A program made the position numbers and the translations under genes. Below the pieces are notes generated by a model. It made no database searches, was not told where the DNA came from, and saw only the letters and a list, made by a program, of their open reading frames with translations. From positions 1 to 52,167 of the forward strand of contig WTFW01000176.1 of NCBI GenBank assembly GCA_011523785.1: a stretch of DNA of 52,167 bases, in the 5' to 3' direction. This DNA is from Chloroflexota bacterium. GTDB taxonomy: Bacteria; Chloroflexota; UBA11872. Shown in pieces: positions 19,026 to 29,060 of the stretch (within the stretch, counting starts at the first letter, position 1; every line of letters starts with the position of its first letter).

Positions 19026-21848
19026 ATGACCGTCGATCTCACTGTCATCCCCGGCCTCCTGCTCCTTGCAGCCGAACTTCTGGCCCTCGCAGCGGTGGGC
19101 TACGTCGCGGCGCGAGTCGCGCTCCGTCAGCGGGACCACTCGCTGGCGCTCGCCCAGGGCGTGGTTATCGGTCTTGCGCTGTGGGGCCTTGTCGCCAACT
19201 TCATCCTGCACCTGCTGCCTGGACTTGCTGGAGCTCTCGCAGGCTGGATTGTAGTCCTGGGCCTTGGCCTCGGGCTGGCCTGGCACGGACGGCGTGACAT
19301 TCGGCCGTCGCCGCGCATGCTGGCCGCATTCAGCCTCGCCGGTGCCGGCGTCTTCTGGCTCGCCCTCGCCAGCCGACAACTGTTGATTATCCCCGACCAT
19401 CTGCAGCACACGTTGATTCCCGCCGCAATCCGGGCCGGCAACTGGCCGCCTCGCTTGCCCTGGAACCCAGACCTGAATCTCGCATATCACCACGGCGTAG
19501 ACCTGCTGGCTGGTCTGTTGACGCCGCCGACGGGTCCGGACGTCGCGTTTACAACCGAGGTGCTGGGAGCCTATGCCTGGACAGGTCTGACCCTCCTCGT
19601 GGCCACGATACTTCTGCGTCGCGGCTCACGATTGGGCGCATTGACCCTGACGCCCTTGCTATTGGCTGGCGGTGCCTGGACGCTGGCGTTTGGCGACCAG
19701 CCATCGGTGCTCCGGATCCCAGTCCCCGGTGGCATCCCTGAGGCGGGGCTGCGCACGACGCTCGCTGAACTCTATTGGCCAAGAGTGGAGTTGCCCTGGC
19801 CCTCCGAACAACACGGAGTTCCGCCCAACATCTGGAAGCCTTCGTTTCCGCTGGCCTACGCGCTGGCACTTGTCACATTGGAGCGGGCCAACATTGGCCG
19901 CATCCGCCACTGGTCAGGCGCACTATCGCTGGCCGGCCTGGTTGGGTTCCTGGGTCTTGTCGACGAGGCGGTGGCCGCTGTCGTTCTCTTACTCTGGGCC
20001 GTGATCGAGGGCGGACGACTGCTCCAGCATCGAGGCGGGAGCGTAGAAAGCCCCACGGCGGTCCTTTGCACGGCCGCCGGACCGGCGCTAGGCGCACTCT
20101 TGCTCGTTGGTGCTGGGGGCGTGTTCACCGGCGTACTGACCGAGGGCTCGCAAGCTGGCGGGCTGTCCCTCGGCGCACCGCTGGATCCGCGGGATCGAAA
20201 CGCGGCGGTTTCCGTGCAGCAGCTGCCGGGTGGGGTGGGGCTACTCGAACTTGGATCACTGGCGGTGGCCGCGGTGGCCGTGGCATTGGAACGACGCAAC
20301 GGACTCGTCATCGCTCTTGCCCTGGGGGCGGCGGCGTTTCTGCTCGCCGCACTAACGGTTCGCTACGAAATCGCGCCCTACGACGTTGCCAGGCTCGATG
20401 GGCACGCGCGGAACTTCGCGTTGCTGGCGTTGCTTCTCGCGCTCAGCGTTCGCCTGGCAGCCGGACGCCTGCCCTGGCGCGTAACCGCAGCGACCGCGAT
20501 CTTTCTGCTCGCAGTTTGGCCGGCGGTTTCCGCACCGGCCCGCCAACTCGGATTAGTCGCTGGCACGGGGGTCCAACTATCAAACGCTGAACCTGGCGAT
20601 CGCGAATTCGATGATTGGTATTGGTGGATGGGCAGATATGCGCTTCTGCGCTTCCCATCCGAACCAATCGCCGGCTGGATTCGCGAACACTCGGAGGCCG
20701 ATGCCAGAGTTCTATCCCCGGCGCCCTATGCGATGACTGTCGCGACCGGCCGGCCCAACGCCTCCGGGTTTCACCAATACCTGCACTTGATCCCCTACTC
20801 CGGGCCCGAGTATCTCGATGCCATCCGGCATCTGGAGCCGGCAGCGCTCAGGCGGCTGAACATCGGGTATATCCACGCTCCCGACGACTGGGTCGGCAGC
20901 CTGCCGAACCAAGCCAGAATTCGGCTGGACAACCCGAGTTTTTTTGATTTGCTCCTTCGCGACGGCACTCACTCGCTCTACGGCGTGAAGCCCCTGTTTC
21001 TCACACTTGACGACTCTCCGTCGTCCAGGTCCTACGAAGCCCTGCGGCATGCGGCTCCGGCGGGTGTCTCGGTCTATGTGTCACCCGCGATTGACTCGCT
21101 GAATGCGTTTCGAGCGATGGCGATGCTCACGCATACAAATCTTCTCGAAACTGAGGAGCGGACCACCTTGAACCACTTGCGCGTCAACATTCAGACCGAA
21201 TCGATAGGCAACCAGACGCCGGACCTCGTATTGACATCCTCGCGCCTCGCGCCATCCGCGTTTGCACTTGAAGGACGCGAGCCCGTGTGGTGGAACGAGG
21301 ATTCCGCCCTCTATTCGCCATCTCGCGCACTCGCGCCAAGCGCACTCTCCCCGCCTCGCTTATTCAGCGTTCAACTTTCCAACGCAGCGGCTACGCACGG
21401 GCGACTGACGTTCACTGCAACCTTTAGCAATCGCACAACCGGCGGCTGGTCCGGCCAAGACTGGGTGGTTATACCTGCCGACGCTGCGCCGTGGAATCTT
21501 CCGAGCACCTGGCCAACAGACACGGCCGCTCAGTGGTACGCCGGTCAAATCTCGCCACAGTCTGGGACTGCTACTCATGGCTATGAGTTTGATCCTCGGG
21601 CAGCCACGCTGGCAATTCGCGGCACTGGCGCTGGCTCAACGAAGCTCCCGGCCTCAGGCGATCCGCTGGATCAGGGCGTTTGGATCCTGGCGGTTCGCCT
21701 GCGCAATGAGTACCAACTCGCCGCGCTTGTTCCGACGGTGATCGTCACGGTCGCTGACTCCGGCGAAGTGTCGTTCCGCGTCCACGAGGGAGAGCTTGCG
21801 ATCCAGCCGGCGGCCGGCCCGGTTACATCACCCGAGAGGACGTTTTAA
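19026..21848 (+). CDS. Giant polytopic membrane protein, copy C
   Basis: 940 aa when started at the ATG at 19026, 49 bp after copy B. A longer frame from 18954 would overlap copy B and prepend 24 residues with no counterpart in the other copies, so it is rejected. The loop reads D124, H128, WNP, Y154-H155 and D159. The soluble part includes YWWMGRY, TGRPNASGF, HLEPAALRRL, IGYIHAPDDW and WSGQDW, with AQWYAGQ near the end. The YWWMGRY and AQWYAGQ wording is shared with copy D, so C and D look like a recent pair. No Cys tail. Confidence 0.85.
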   Translation: MTVDLTVIPGLLLLAAELLALAAVGYVAARVALRQRDHSLALAQGVVIGLALWGLVANFILHLLPGLAGALAGWIVVLGLGLGLAWHGRRDIRPSPRMLAAFSLAGAGVFWLALASRQLLIIPDHLQHTLIPAAIRAGNWPPRLPWNPDLNLAYHHGVDLLAGLLTPPTGPDVAFTTEVLGAYAWTGLTLLVATILLRRGSRLGALTLTPLLLAGGAWTLAFGDQPSVLRIPVPGGIPEAGLRTTLAELYWPRVELPWPSEQHGVPPNIWKPSFPLAYALALVTLERANIGRIRHWSGALSLAGLVGFLGLVDEAVAAVVLLLWAVIEGGRLLQHRGGSVESPTAVLCTAAGPALGALLLVGAGGVFTGVLTEGSQAGGLSLGAPLDPRDRNAAVSVQQLPGGVGLLELGSLAVAAVAVALERRNGLVIALALGAAAFLLAALTVRYEIAPYDVARLDGHARNFALLALLLALSVRLAAGRLPWRVTAATAIFLLAVWPAVSAPARQLGLVAGTGVQLSNAEPGDREFDDWYWWMGRYALLRFPSEPIAGWIREHSEADARVLSPAPYAMTVATGRPNASGFHQYLHLIPYSGPEYLDAIRHLEPAALRRLNIGYIHAPDDWVGSLPNQARIRLDNPSFFDLLLRDGTHSLYGVKPLFLTLDDSPSSRSYEALRHAAPAGVSVYVSPAIDSLNAFRAMAMLTHTNLLETEERTTLNHLRVNIQTESIGNQTPDLVLTSSRLAPSAFALEGREPVWWNEDSALYSPSRALAPSALSPPRLFSVQLSNAAATHGRLTFTATFSNRTTGGWSGQDWVVIPADAAPWNLPSTWPTDTAAQWYAGQISPQSGTATHGYEFDPRAATLAIRGTGAGSTKLPASGDPLDQGVWILAVRLRNEYQLAALVPTVIVTVADSGEVSFRVHEGELAIQPAAGPVTSPERTF

Positions 21849-21991
21849 CCATCCGATGACTGGGGTCGGCATCCAGCCTTATCCGTTCACTGGCAGCACC
21901 GAGAGCAACACCGCCGGCGGGCTGCAACTACGTGCTTCACGCGCAAGTCTCGCCTATGTTTTAGTCCGGCACGACGCCTGAGATCAGACGA

Positions 21992-24796
21992 GTGACTCTT
22001 GATCCGGAGGTCGTCGCGGGCTTCGCGCTCCTGGGCGCCGAGCTCCTGGCGCTGGCAGCCGTCGGCTTCGTCGTCGCACGGGGGGCCCTGCGGCAGATGG
22101 ACAATCGGCTGGCGCTGGCGCAGGGGATGGTAATCGGGCCGGCGCTCTGGGGCCTGACGGTCAACTTTGTCCTGCACGTGCTTCCCGGGCAGACCGGGGC
22201 GGCGGCAGGCTGGGTGATGGTGATTGCCCTGGCCGCCTGCCTGATCTGGCGCGCCCGGCAGACTCTCCAGACTCCGGCGCGAACACTGATTGGGTTCGCA
22301 GTCGCGGGCGTCGCCGTCTTTTCGGTCGCCCTGGCTAGCCGCCAACTCTTTGGCGTCCCGGACGAGTTGCTCCACTCGATGATCCCGGCCACCATCGAGG
22401 CTGGCGCCTGGCCACCGACGCTGGCTTGGAATCCGGGCGTCGAGCTCGCGTATCACCACGGCATTGACCTGCTGGTCGGACTCTTGGCACCGCCGTTCGG
22501 ACCCGACTTTGCGTTTACCACCGAGGTCGTGGGCGCCTACGCCTGGACCAGCCTGATATTGCTCACGGCCGCGCTCCTGGCGCGAAACGGCTCGTGGGCG
22601 GGCACATTGGCTCTCCTGCCGTTGCTGCTGGCCGCCGGCACTTGGACGCTGGTGTTTGGCGAGCAACCCTCGCTTCTGCATATGCCGATTCCCGTGGGTG
22701 TCCCGGAGGCCGGACTGCGCGCCGCATTCGGCAGCGTGTACTGGCCCTCAGTCGAACTCCCCTGGCCGTCTGAACCGCAGGGCGTGCCTGCAAACATCTG
22801 GAAGCCCTCGTTCACGTTCGCCTACGCGCTGGCCATCACTGCGCTGGAGCGAGTAGCCGAGCACGGAGATCGGACCTGGCCGTCGACGCTTGGGATTTCG
22901 GCTCTAGTGGGATTCCTCGGACTGCTGGATGAAACGGTGGCCCCGGTCGTGCTCGCGGCCTGGAGTGTTGTGGCGACTGCTCGAGTACTTCCCAGCGAAA
23001 TGAGATTCGCCGAATCAGCGGTCGACCTGCTTCGCGCTGGCGCCGGTCCTATTGTTGCGATTGCCCTGCTGATAGCAGGCGGCGGAGTATTTACGGGCAT
23101 CCTCACCGGAAGCGGAGGATCCAGCGCGCTGGCGCTTGGGTGGCCCCTGGAACCTTGGGACCGCAACGCCATCACTTCAGTGACGCCGCTGAACGGCGGG
23201 CTTGGTCTCCTAGCCCTCGGCTCGCTGGTCGTTGCCGGAACCGCCATCCTGCTCGACCGAACCAACTTGCTGGTTCGACTCCTGGCGGCGGGCGCGGCGG
23301 CATTCCTGCTTGGCGCACTCACGCTGCGCTACGACGTCGCCCCACACGACATCGCCCGCTTCGACGGACACGCCCGTAACTTCGCGCTCCTGGGCTTCCT
23401 GCTTGCCCTCAGTGTCCGCCTGGCCGCCCTGCGTCCCAAGGTTCGATACGCAGCCGCTGCCGTTGTCTTCTTGCTCCTGACCTGGCCCACGGTTGCCGCC
23501 CCGGCCCGCAAACTCGGTTTGGCCATGGGCCATGGCGTGCAGATCGCCAACGCCACGCCGGATTCACGGTACTTCGATTCCTTCTACTGGTGGATGGGCA
23601 GATACCCGCTCGAGCAGTTTCCATCCGACCGCATTGCCAGCTGGATCCGTCACAACACGGATGTTGACGCGCGAATACTCTCCCCGACGCCCTACGCCCT
23701 GACCATTGCCACCGGGCGACCAAACGCCTCTGGCTTTGCTGAATTCCTGCACACGCGCCCCTATACGGGCACCGGATATCTGGACGCGGTGCGTCTGCTC
23801 GAATCCGCTGCACTCCGCCGCCTCGACATCGACTACGTTCACGCCCCCGACGCCTGGGTCAACGACCTGCCTGACCGGGCCAGGCGCTGGCTCGAAAGCC
23901 CGGCACTCTTCGAACCTCTGCTCCGCGACGGTACCCACTCGCTGTATCGAGTTCAGCCAGCGTTCGCTGCGCTCGAAGTCCCGCCGGCGCCCGAGTCCTT
24001 CGAGGCCCTCCGGCAGGCGGTCCCGGCCGGATCGTCCGTGTATCTCTCGCCAGCCAACGGCTCGCTCAACACCTTTCGAGCGGTTGCCGTGCTGCCGCAT
24101 GCCCGCCTGCTGGGGTCCCCGGATCGTGCCGCCCTGCATCTCCAGGCCGACATCTCGTCGGCCCCGATCGGCAGCCAGACTGCCGAATTCGTCGTCACGG
24201 CCGCACAACTCGCTCCGTCCATGTTTCAGCCCGCGGCACGCCACCCGATCTTCTGGAACGAGGAAATCGCCGTTTACGCCCCAGCTGGCGCGATCGATCC
24301 CATACGCGAAGCACCGGCACAGCCATTCACCGTACGCCTCGAGGACACCCAGGAGGCAGACGGCCGGCTCGCCTTCACGGCAACTCTCACAGACACGTCC
24401 GCGGAAGGCTGGACCGGTCAGGACTGGCTGGTGGTACCGGCCGATGCTTCGCCGTGGGCACTGCCGCGCATCCGTCCAACCGATCCAGCCGCGCAGTGGT
24501 ACGCCGGCCAGGCCAGCCCGCAGCCGGGAACTATCACGCATCGCTACGAATTCGACCCGCAATCGGTCGCCCTAAGCCTTCGAGACGAGCAGCAGGAATC
24601 GATCCAACTGGACTCGTCAGGTGAGAAATTGGAACCGGGCATCTGGATCCTGGCCGTACGCCTCCGCAGCGAGTGTCAGCTCGCCGCCTTCATTCCCGTG
24701 GCGAAAGTCGTGGTGAACGAATTCGGCAACGTTTCGTATGAGGTTTACGAAGGCGAATACGGCGTAAAGCCTTCACCACGTCCGTCGGAGCCGTAG
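21992..24796 (+). CDS. Giant polytopic membrane protein, copy D
   Basis: 934 aa, GTG start, 143 bp after copy C; last gene of the plus-strand array and convergent with the epimerase. The N-terminus has AG where the other copies have PG (residues 9-10), and GALRQ replaces VALRQ at about 31-35. The catalytic-like loop is intact (D124, H128, WNP, Y154-H155, D159, GPD). The soluble region has YWWMGRY, TGRPNASGF, LRRLDIDYVHAPDAW, WTGQDWLV and AQWYAGQ, and ends VSYEVYEGE. The intergenic gap before it is the largest in the array and could hold a separate promoter, but none is recognisable. Confidence 0.85.
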   Translation: MTLDPEVVAGFALLGAELLALAAVGFVVARGALRQMDNRLALAQGMVIGPALWGLTVNFVLHVLPGQTGAAAGWVMVIALAACLIWRARQTLQTPARTLIGFAVAGVAVFSVALASRQLFGVPDELLHSMIPATIEAGAWPPTLAWNPGVELAYHHGIDLLVGLLAPPFGPDFAFTTEVVGAYAWTSLILLTAALLARNGSWAGTLALLPLLLAAGTWTLVFGEQPSLLHMPIPVGVPEAGLRAAFGSVYWPSVELPWPSEPQGVPANIWKPSFTFAYALAITALERVAEHGDRTWPSTLGISALVGFLGLLDETVAPVVLAAWSVVATARVLPSEMRFAESAVDLLRAGAGPIVAIALLIAGGGVFTGILTGSGGSSALALGWPLEPWDRNAITSVTPLNGGLGLLALGSLVVAGTAILLDRTNLLVRLLAAGAAAFLLGALTLRYDVAPHDIARFDGHARNFALLGFLLALSVRLAALRPKVRYAAAAVVFLLLTWPTVAAPARKLGLAMGHGVQIANATPDSRYFDSFYWWMGRYPLEQFPSDRIASWIRHNTDVDARILSPTPYALTIATGRPNASGFAEFLHTRPYTGTGYLDAVRLLESAALRRLDIDYVHAPDAWVNDLPDRARRWLESPALFEPLLRDGTHSLYRVQPAFAALEVPPAPESFEALRQAVPAGSSVYLSPANGSLNTFRAVAVLPHARLLGSPDRAALHLQADISSAPIGSQTAEFVVTAAQLAPSMFQPAARHPIFWNEEIAVYAPAGAIDPIREAPAQPFTVRLEDTQEADGRLAFTATLTDTSAEGWTGQDWLVVPADASPWALPRIRPTDPAAQWYAGQASPQPGTITHRYEFDPQSVALSLRDEQQESIQLDSSGEKLEPGIWILAVRLRSECQLAAFIPVAKVVVNEFGNVSYEVYEGEYGVKPSPRPSEP

Positions 24797-24871
24797 CCAG
24801 AGGCGCATACCGCCAGCGTTATGGACACCCGATGTGCGGGATGGCAATCCGACCCGTGAACCAGCCTGGGA

Positions 24872-25897
24872 TCAGATCAACTGCTCGCGCCACGTCGCGG
24901 GCGCGTGCTGGCTCCCAATCTCCAGGCTGTTGGGCAAATAGGCTGGCTCGCGCGGGCCAACCTCGCGCGCCCACCGCACCATGGCCTCCACGCCCTCGCG
25001 CAACGTGGTCGTGTTTCGGAATCCCAGGATTTGCCTTGCCGCATCGTGCGCGCAATATGCCTTCTTGACCTCAAGCGGTCGGCCCGGCATGTACTTCGGC
25101 TCCAGGCCGGCCGGCCACGGTCCACCGTCAAAAAAGACATCTCGCACCACATCCGCCAGCTGGTTGATCGACACGTCTTCCGACGAGCCCACGTTGAAGA
25201 TGCGTCCGTTTGAACGGTCGCTCAGGCCGCCGTCCACCATCACGGGGTTCGTGTCGCCGATATACGAGTAGGCACGGCGTTGTTCACCGTCGCCGTAGAT
25301 GTGAAACGCGCGGCCCCGTAACAGCGCGTTGATAAAAATGGCCACCACGTTGCGATACGGATCGGCCAGGTTCTGCCGCTCGCCGTAGACGTTGTGCGGT
25401 CGAAAAATGGCGTAGTCGAAGCCGTGCACAGCCGACAGGTGCTCGGTGGCGGCCTCCATCGAAGCCTTCATCGACGCGTAGACGTCCTCCGGCAGGCGCG
25501 GCATCGTCTCTCGAAACGGTGGCTGTTGCGCGCCGTACACGCTCATCGAACTGACCAACACCATCTTCGACAGCCCGCGGTCGATGGCCGGCACGAGGGT
25601 GTTCAGGTACCCAACCACGTTGTTATCCATAGAACTCAGCGGCGTGAACTGGCTGCGCCCCTCGGTGGCGTCGGCCGCGAAGTGAAAGATGACCTCTGGA
25701 GCCGCGGATGCCACCAGTTCGGCCGCCGCCGCGCGATCGGCCAGATCGCACTCCACAAACTCCGCGGCCGGATTGACGTTTTCAACATGACCGCCAATCA
25801 GGCTGTCGGCGGCGGTGACCTCATGACCTTGGTCGAGCAGCCGGTCCACGGCATGGCTTCCCATAAAGCCGGCCGCGCCGGTTACCAGCACGCGCAT
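24872..25897 (-). CDS. NAD-dependent epimerase/dehydratase (sugar-nucleotide type)
   Basis: 341 aa, an extended short-chain dehydrogenase. Seen: TGAAGFMG (G7, G10, G13) for NAD binding, the serine segment LVSSMSVYG, the catalytic pair Y140 and K144 (YASMK), and RPHNVYGERQ, typical of UDP-glucose 4-epimerase-like enzymes. The substrate is probably a nucleotide sugar such as UDP-glucose or UDP-galactose, but related dehydratases cannot be excluded. The start is ATG at 25897; the open frame extends to 26035 but the first 46 codons are Arg-rich and non-homologous. It is convergent with copy D and lies between the two giant-membrane-protein arrays, so it may supply sugar precursors to them. Confidence 0.9.
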   Translation of the reverse strand: MRVLVTGAAGFMGSHAVDRLLDQGHEVTAADSLIGGHVENVNPAAEFVECDLADRAAAAELVASAAPEVIFHFAADATEGRSQFTPLSSMDNNVVGYLNTLVPAIDRGLSKMVLVSSMSVYGAQQPPFRETMPRLPEDVYASMKASMEAATEHLSAVHGFDYAIFRPHNVYGERQNLADPYRNVVAIFINALLRGRAFHIYGDGEQRRAYSYIGDTNPVMVDGGLSDRSNGRIFNVGSSEDVSINQLADVVRDVFFDGGPWPAGLEPKYMPGRPLEVKKAYCAHDAARQILGFRNTTTLREGVEAMVRWAREVGPREPAYLPNSLEIGSQHAPATWREQLI

Positions 25898-26097
25898 GGG
25901 CTGCGTCAGCGCACTCCAGTCAGGATCCGCGAGTCGAACGAGGTGGCGCCGGCGACTACCGCCGCGCCGCGCCGCGCGGATTCTAGCCCAGAGCCGCGGA
26001 CAACCTCTCCGCTGCAGGGGCCGTGCGGCACTCACCTAGCACTTCGCTGCATCCGCGAACGTCGCCGCCACTGCAGCCGGCAGTCGGCCCGCGCCGG

Positions 26098-26170
26098 AGC
26101 CCAGGGTGGGACTCGAACCCACAACCTGCGGTTTACAAAACCGCTGCTCTGCCGATTGAGCCACCTGGGC
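26098..26170 (-). tRNA. tRNA-Thr(TGT)
   Basis: A complete cloverleaf is readable on the minus strand. The acceptor stem is GCCCAGG with CCTGGGC. The D arm contains GGCTCAATCGGCAGAGC. The anticodon stem GCGGT/ACCGC encloses loop TTTGTAA (anticodon TGT, decoding ACA). The T arm GTGGG/CCCAC encloses TTCGAGT. The discriminator is T, followed by CCG, so CCA is not encoded, unlike the other Thr tRNA in the window. Confidence 0.96.
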
Positions 26171-26253
26171 GCAGTTCAACCATGAGGGTACTTGGCCAAC
26201 CGGCATAACGACGCCAGGTGCCAGGCGGAACCGCCTCAACGAGTCGCCCTCGG

Positions 26254-26811
26254 CTACGCCTGGCTCCGAATGAACGCGATGAAGTTCTGCAGTTCCTGCT
26301 CAGTGAGGTTCGGAAACGCCGGCATCCCTTCGCCGCCTTGCATGGCCTGCGAGCGAATGCGTTCCTCGGTCAGGTCGTCGGGCGTCCGCCCGGACAGCTG
26401 CGGGCCAATCCCGCCGCTCAAATCGGCGCCATGGCAGGCGATGCAGCCCAGGGCGGTGAATTGCTGGCGGCCCGTCTCCGCGGCGCCGCTGAGCGGGCCA
26501 ATACCTGCCGCCGGCGTGGTCCCGGTGGAAGCGGCCTCCGTAGGCGCGGCGGCCGCCACGGCCGTCGGCACGGCGGTCACCGGCGTCACAGCCACAATCG
26601 CTTCGGCCACTCGTGGTGTGGGCGATTCCACCGCCGCCGCCGGCGTCCGATCCGGCGGCATCGTGATCTGCGCCACCGGCGCTGGCGCAACCACGACCGC
26701 GCTGGCTGTGGTCACGGGTCGGCTTTCGCCACAGGAGGCCAGGATGCCGGCCAGTACAAGAGAGACAGTCACCGCGCCAAGCAGGCGGCGGCTCGGGCTA
26801 AGGCCGGTCAT
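26254..26811 (-). CDS. Mono-haem cytochrome c lipoprotein
   Basis: 185 aa. A short basic N-terminus and hydrophobic stretch lead to the lipobox LASC (Cys27), so it should be a membrane-anchored exported lipoprotein. Residues about 30-105 are a low-complexity Ala/Pro/Thr/Val linker. A compact class I cytochrome c domain follows, with one haem site CIACH (C123, C126, H127) and GMPAFP (M163) as the likely sixth ligand. It is a small electron carrier of the cbb3/diheme-like c family. It lies 109 bp downstream of acetyl-CoA synthetase on the same strand; a functional link is not evident. Confidence 0.92.
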   Translation of the reverse strand: MTGLSPSRRLLGAVTVSLVLAGILASCGESRPVTTASAVVVAPAPVAQITMPPDRTPAAAVESPTPRVAEAIVAVTPVTAVPTAVAAAAPTEAASTGTTPAAGIGPLSGAAETGRQQFTALGCIACHGADLSGGIGPQLSGRTPDDLTEERIRSQAMQGGEGMPAFPNLTEQELQNFIAFIRSQA

Positions 26812-26920
26812 GCGGTCAGCGTCTCCCCCGGGCGCACGCGCGCCCTCTTGTGATTGTATTCACAAAGTCCGTTCGCCGCTAGCCATCGCGACTCGAAGCG
26901 AAGCGTTGGATGGCGACCGT

Positions 26921-28918
26921 TTACTCCTCGTCCCCCCGCAGCGCGGCCAGGACCGTCAGGTCCTCGAGCGTCGTCGTATCGCCCACCACCTCGCGGCCCG
27001 CCGCGATGTCTCGCAGCAGGCGCCGCATGATCTTGCCGCTGCGCGTCTTTGGCAGGGCGTCGGTAAATCGCAACTGCTTGGGACAGGCAAACCGACCAAG
27101 CACCTGGCCCACGTGGGCGATCAGCTCGGCCTGCAGTTCGTCGCTGCCGTCAAACTCAGCGCGTAGCGTAACGAAGGCGGAAATGAACTCGCCGGTGATC
27201 GGATCCGGCGCTCCGACAACGGCCGACTCGGCCACGGACGGATGGCTGACCAGCGCGCTCTCCACCTCGGCCGTGCCAATCCGGTGACCCGCCACGCTCA
27301 GCGTGTCGTCCACTCGACCGATCACCCAGTAGTACCCATCGGTATCGCGCACCGCGCCGTCGCCGGTCAGGTAGCGGCCGGGGAACTTCTCCCAGTAGGT
27401 CTCGATCAGGCGTTCGCTATCGCCAAACTCGCCCGGATGCCCGGGCTGGCCCCAGCCTTCCTGGTAGATGCCGCGAAGCATGGATGGCCAGGCCCGCTTG
27501 ATGATCAGCAGCCCCCGCTGACCGTCCGGCACGGGCTCGCCGTCCTCGCCCACGACTGCGGGTTCCACACCGGGGAATGGCAGCGTGGCCGAACCGGGCT
27601 TCAGGGTGGTAGCTCCGGGCAGCGGCGTGATCAAGACGCCGCCGGTCTCGGTCTGCCACCAGGTATCCACGATCGGGCAACGCCCTCCCCCAATGACCCG
27701 GTGATACCAGAGCCAGGCGTCGGGGTTGATCGGCTCGCCAACCGTGCCCAGCAGGCGCAGGCTCGAAAGGTCGTGTCCCTGCGGATGATGGTCGCCCCAG
27801 CGGACGAACGTGCGGATCGCCGTAGGCGCCGTGTAGAACACCGTCACCCGGTACTTCTCCACGATCTCCCAGAACCGATCCTCCGCCGGATGGTTCGGCG
27901 CGCCTTCGTACATCACGCCCGTGATGCCGTTGGCCAGGATTCCGTAGACGATGTAGCTGTGTCCCGTCACCCAGCCAATGTCGGCCGTGCACCAGTAGAT
28001 GTCGTCATCTCGAAGGTCAAAAATCAGCTTCGACGTCAGGGCCGTGTAGACCATGTAGCCCGCTTGCGCGTGCACCACGCCCTTGGGCTTTCCCGTCGTT
28101 CCGCTGGTGTACAGGATGTAGAGCGGATGTTCCGCGGGCAGATGCGCCGGCGGACACACGTCGGACTGCCCCTCAACCACGTCGTCCCACCACACGTCGC
28201 GTCCGTCGACCCAGCCAATCTCGTTTTCGCATCGCTTGAGGACGATCACGCCCTCAACCGAGGGACAAGCGTCCTCGGCCAGCGCGGCGTCCACGTTGCC
28301 TTTGAGCGGAATCACCCGCCCGCGCCGCCAACCGCCGTCAGCGGTAATGATCATGCGAGCACCCGCGTCGTTGACCCGGTCGCGAATGGCGTCGGCGCTG
28401 AAGCCGCCGAACACCACGCTGTGCACCACGCCCAGGCGGGCGCACGCCAGCATCGCCACCGGCAGTTCCGGAACCATGGGCATGTACAGGACAACCCGAT
28501 CGCCGGCTTTCAGGCCCTGCGCCTTCAGTGCATTGGCAAAGCGCTGGACGTCCGCCAGCAGGTCGGCATACGTGACGACACGCGTGTCGCCCGGCTCGCC
28601 TTCCCAGTAGTAGGCGACCTTGTCGCCGCGCCCGGCCTCAACGTGCCGGTCCAGGCAGTTGACCGAGATGTTGGTCTCGCCGTCCACGAACCACTTGACG
28701 AACGGCGGCTCACCCTCTTGCAGCTGTGTCCACGGCTTGAACCAGGTGAAGCCGTCGGTAATCTCGCGCCAGAAGCCCTCGGGGTCCTCGAGGCTGCGCC
28801 GGTGAAGCTCCTGGTAGGCCTCGAACGACGGCACGTGCGCGGCCGCGGCGAAGTCCGCCGGAGGCGCAAACAACTTGGTCTCTTGGGAAGCCTGATGCGT
28901 ATCCTGCGCCGCCGCCAT
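26921..28918 (-). CDS. acs: Acetyl-CoA synthetase (acetate-CoA ligase)
   Basis: 665 aa, close to the usual length for Acs. It activates acetate to acetyl-CoA via acetyl-AMP in the cytoplasm. Motifs seen: the P-loop-like [21 protein letters not shown], the acetate-pocket segment [17 protein letters not shown], and the C-terminal [11 protein letters not shown] with the catalytic, acetylation-regulated Lys at about 629. The start is ATG at 28918. The adjacent N-terminal sequence [20 protein letters not shown] is typical of the family. No regulator or acetylase gene is adjacent. The long frame antisense to this gene is a GC-bias shadow. Confidence 0.96.
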   Translation of the reverse strand: MAAAQDTHQASQETKLFAPPADFAAAAHVPSFEAYQELHRRSLEDPEGFWREITDGFTWFKPWTQLQEGEPPFVKWFVDGETNISVNCLDRHVEAGRGDKVAYYWEGEPGDTRVVTYADLLADVQRFANALKAQGLKAGDRVVLYMPMVPELPVAMLACARLGVVHSVVFGGFSADAIRDRVNDAGARMIITADGGWRRGRVIPLKGNVDAALAEDACPSVEGVIVLKRCENEIGWVDGRDVWWDDVVEGQSDVCPPAHLPAEHPLYILYTSGTTGKPKGVVHAQAGYMVYTALTSKLIFDLRDDDIYWCTADIGWVTGHSYIVYGILANGITGVMYEGAPNHPAEDRFWEIVEKYRVTVFYTAPTAIRTFVRWGDHHPQGHDLSSLRLLGTVGEPINPDAWLWYHRVIGGGRCPIVDTWWQTETGGVLITPLPGATTLKPGSATLPFPGVEPAVVGEDGEPVPDGQRGLLIIKRAWPSMLRGIYQEGWGQPGHPGEFGDSERLIETYWEKFPGRYLTGDGAVRDTDGYYWVIGRVDDTLSVAGHRIGTAEVESALVSHPSVAESAVVGAPDPITGEFISAFVTLRAEFDGSDELQAELIAHVGQVLGRFACPKQLRFTDALPKTRSGKIMRRLLRDIAAGREVVGDTTTLEDLTVLAALRGDEE

Positions 28919-29060
28919 CGATCACCCTCGCCGGTTTATCGGGTTGGCCCGAACGAAACTGAGGCTAGATAGCGACTTCGAACCCGTCAACCCGACGCCC
29001 CCCACACGCACGCCCGCCGCGCCACATTCCAGGCCCACGCAGCGCGCCTCCAGCAGCTGC

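Noticed and set aside
27242-28972. 576-codon open frame antisense to acetyl-CoA synthetase
   Set aside because: His/Arg/Val-rich shadow frame created by GC-rich third positions of acs; no motif and no family resemblance.
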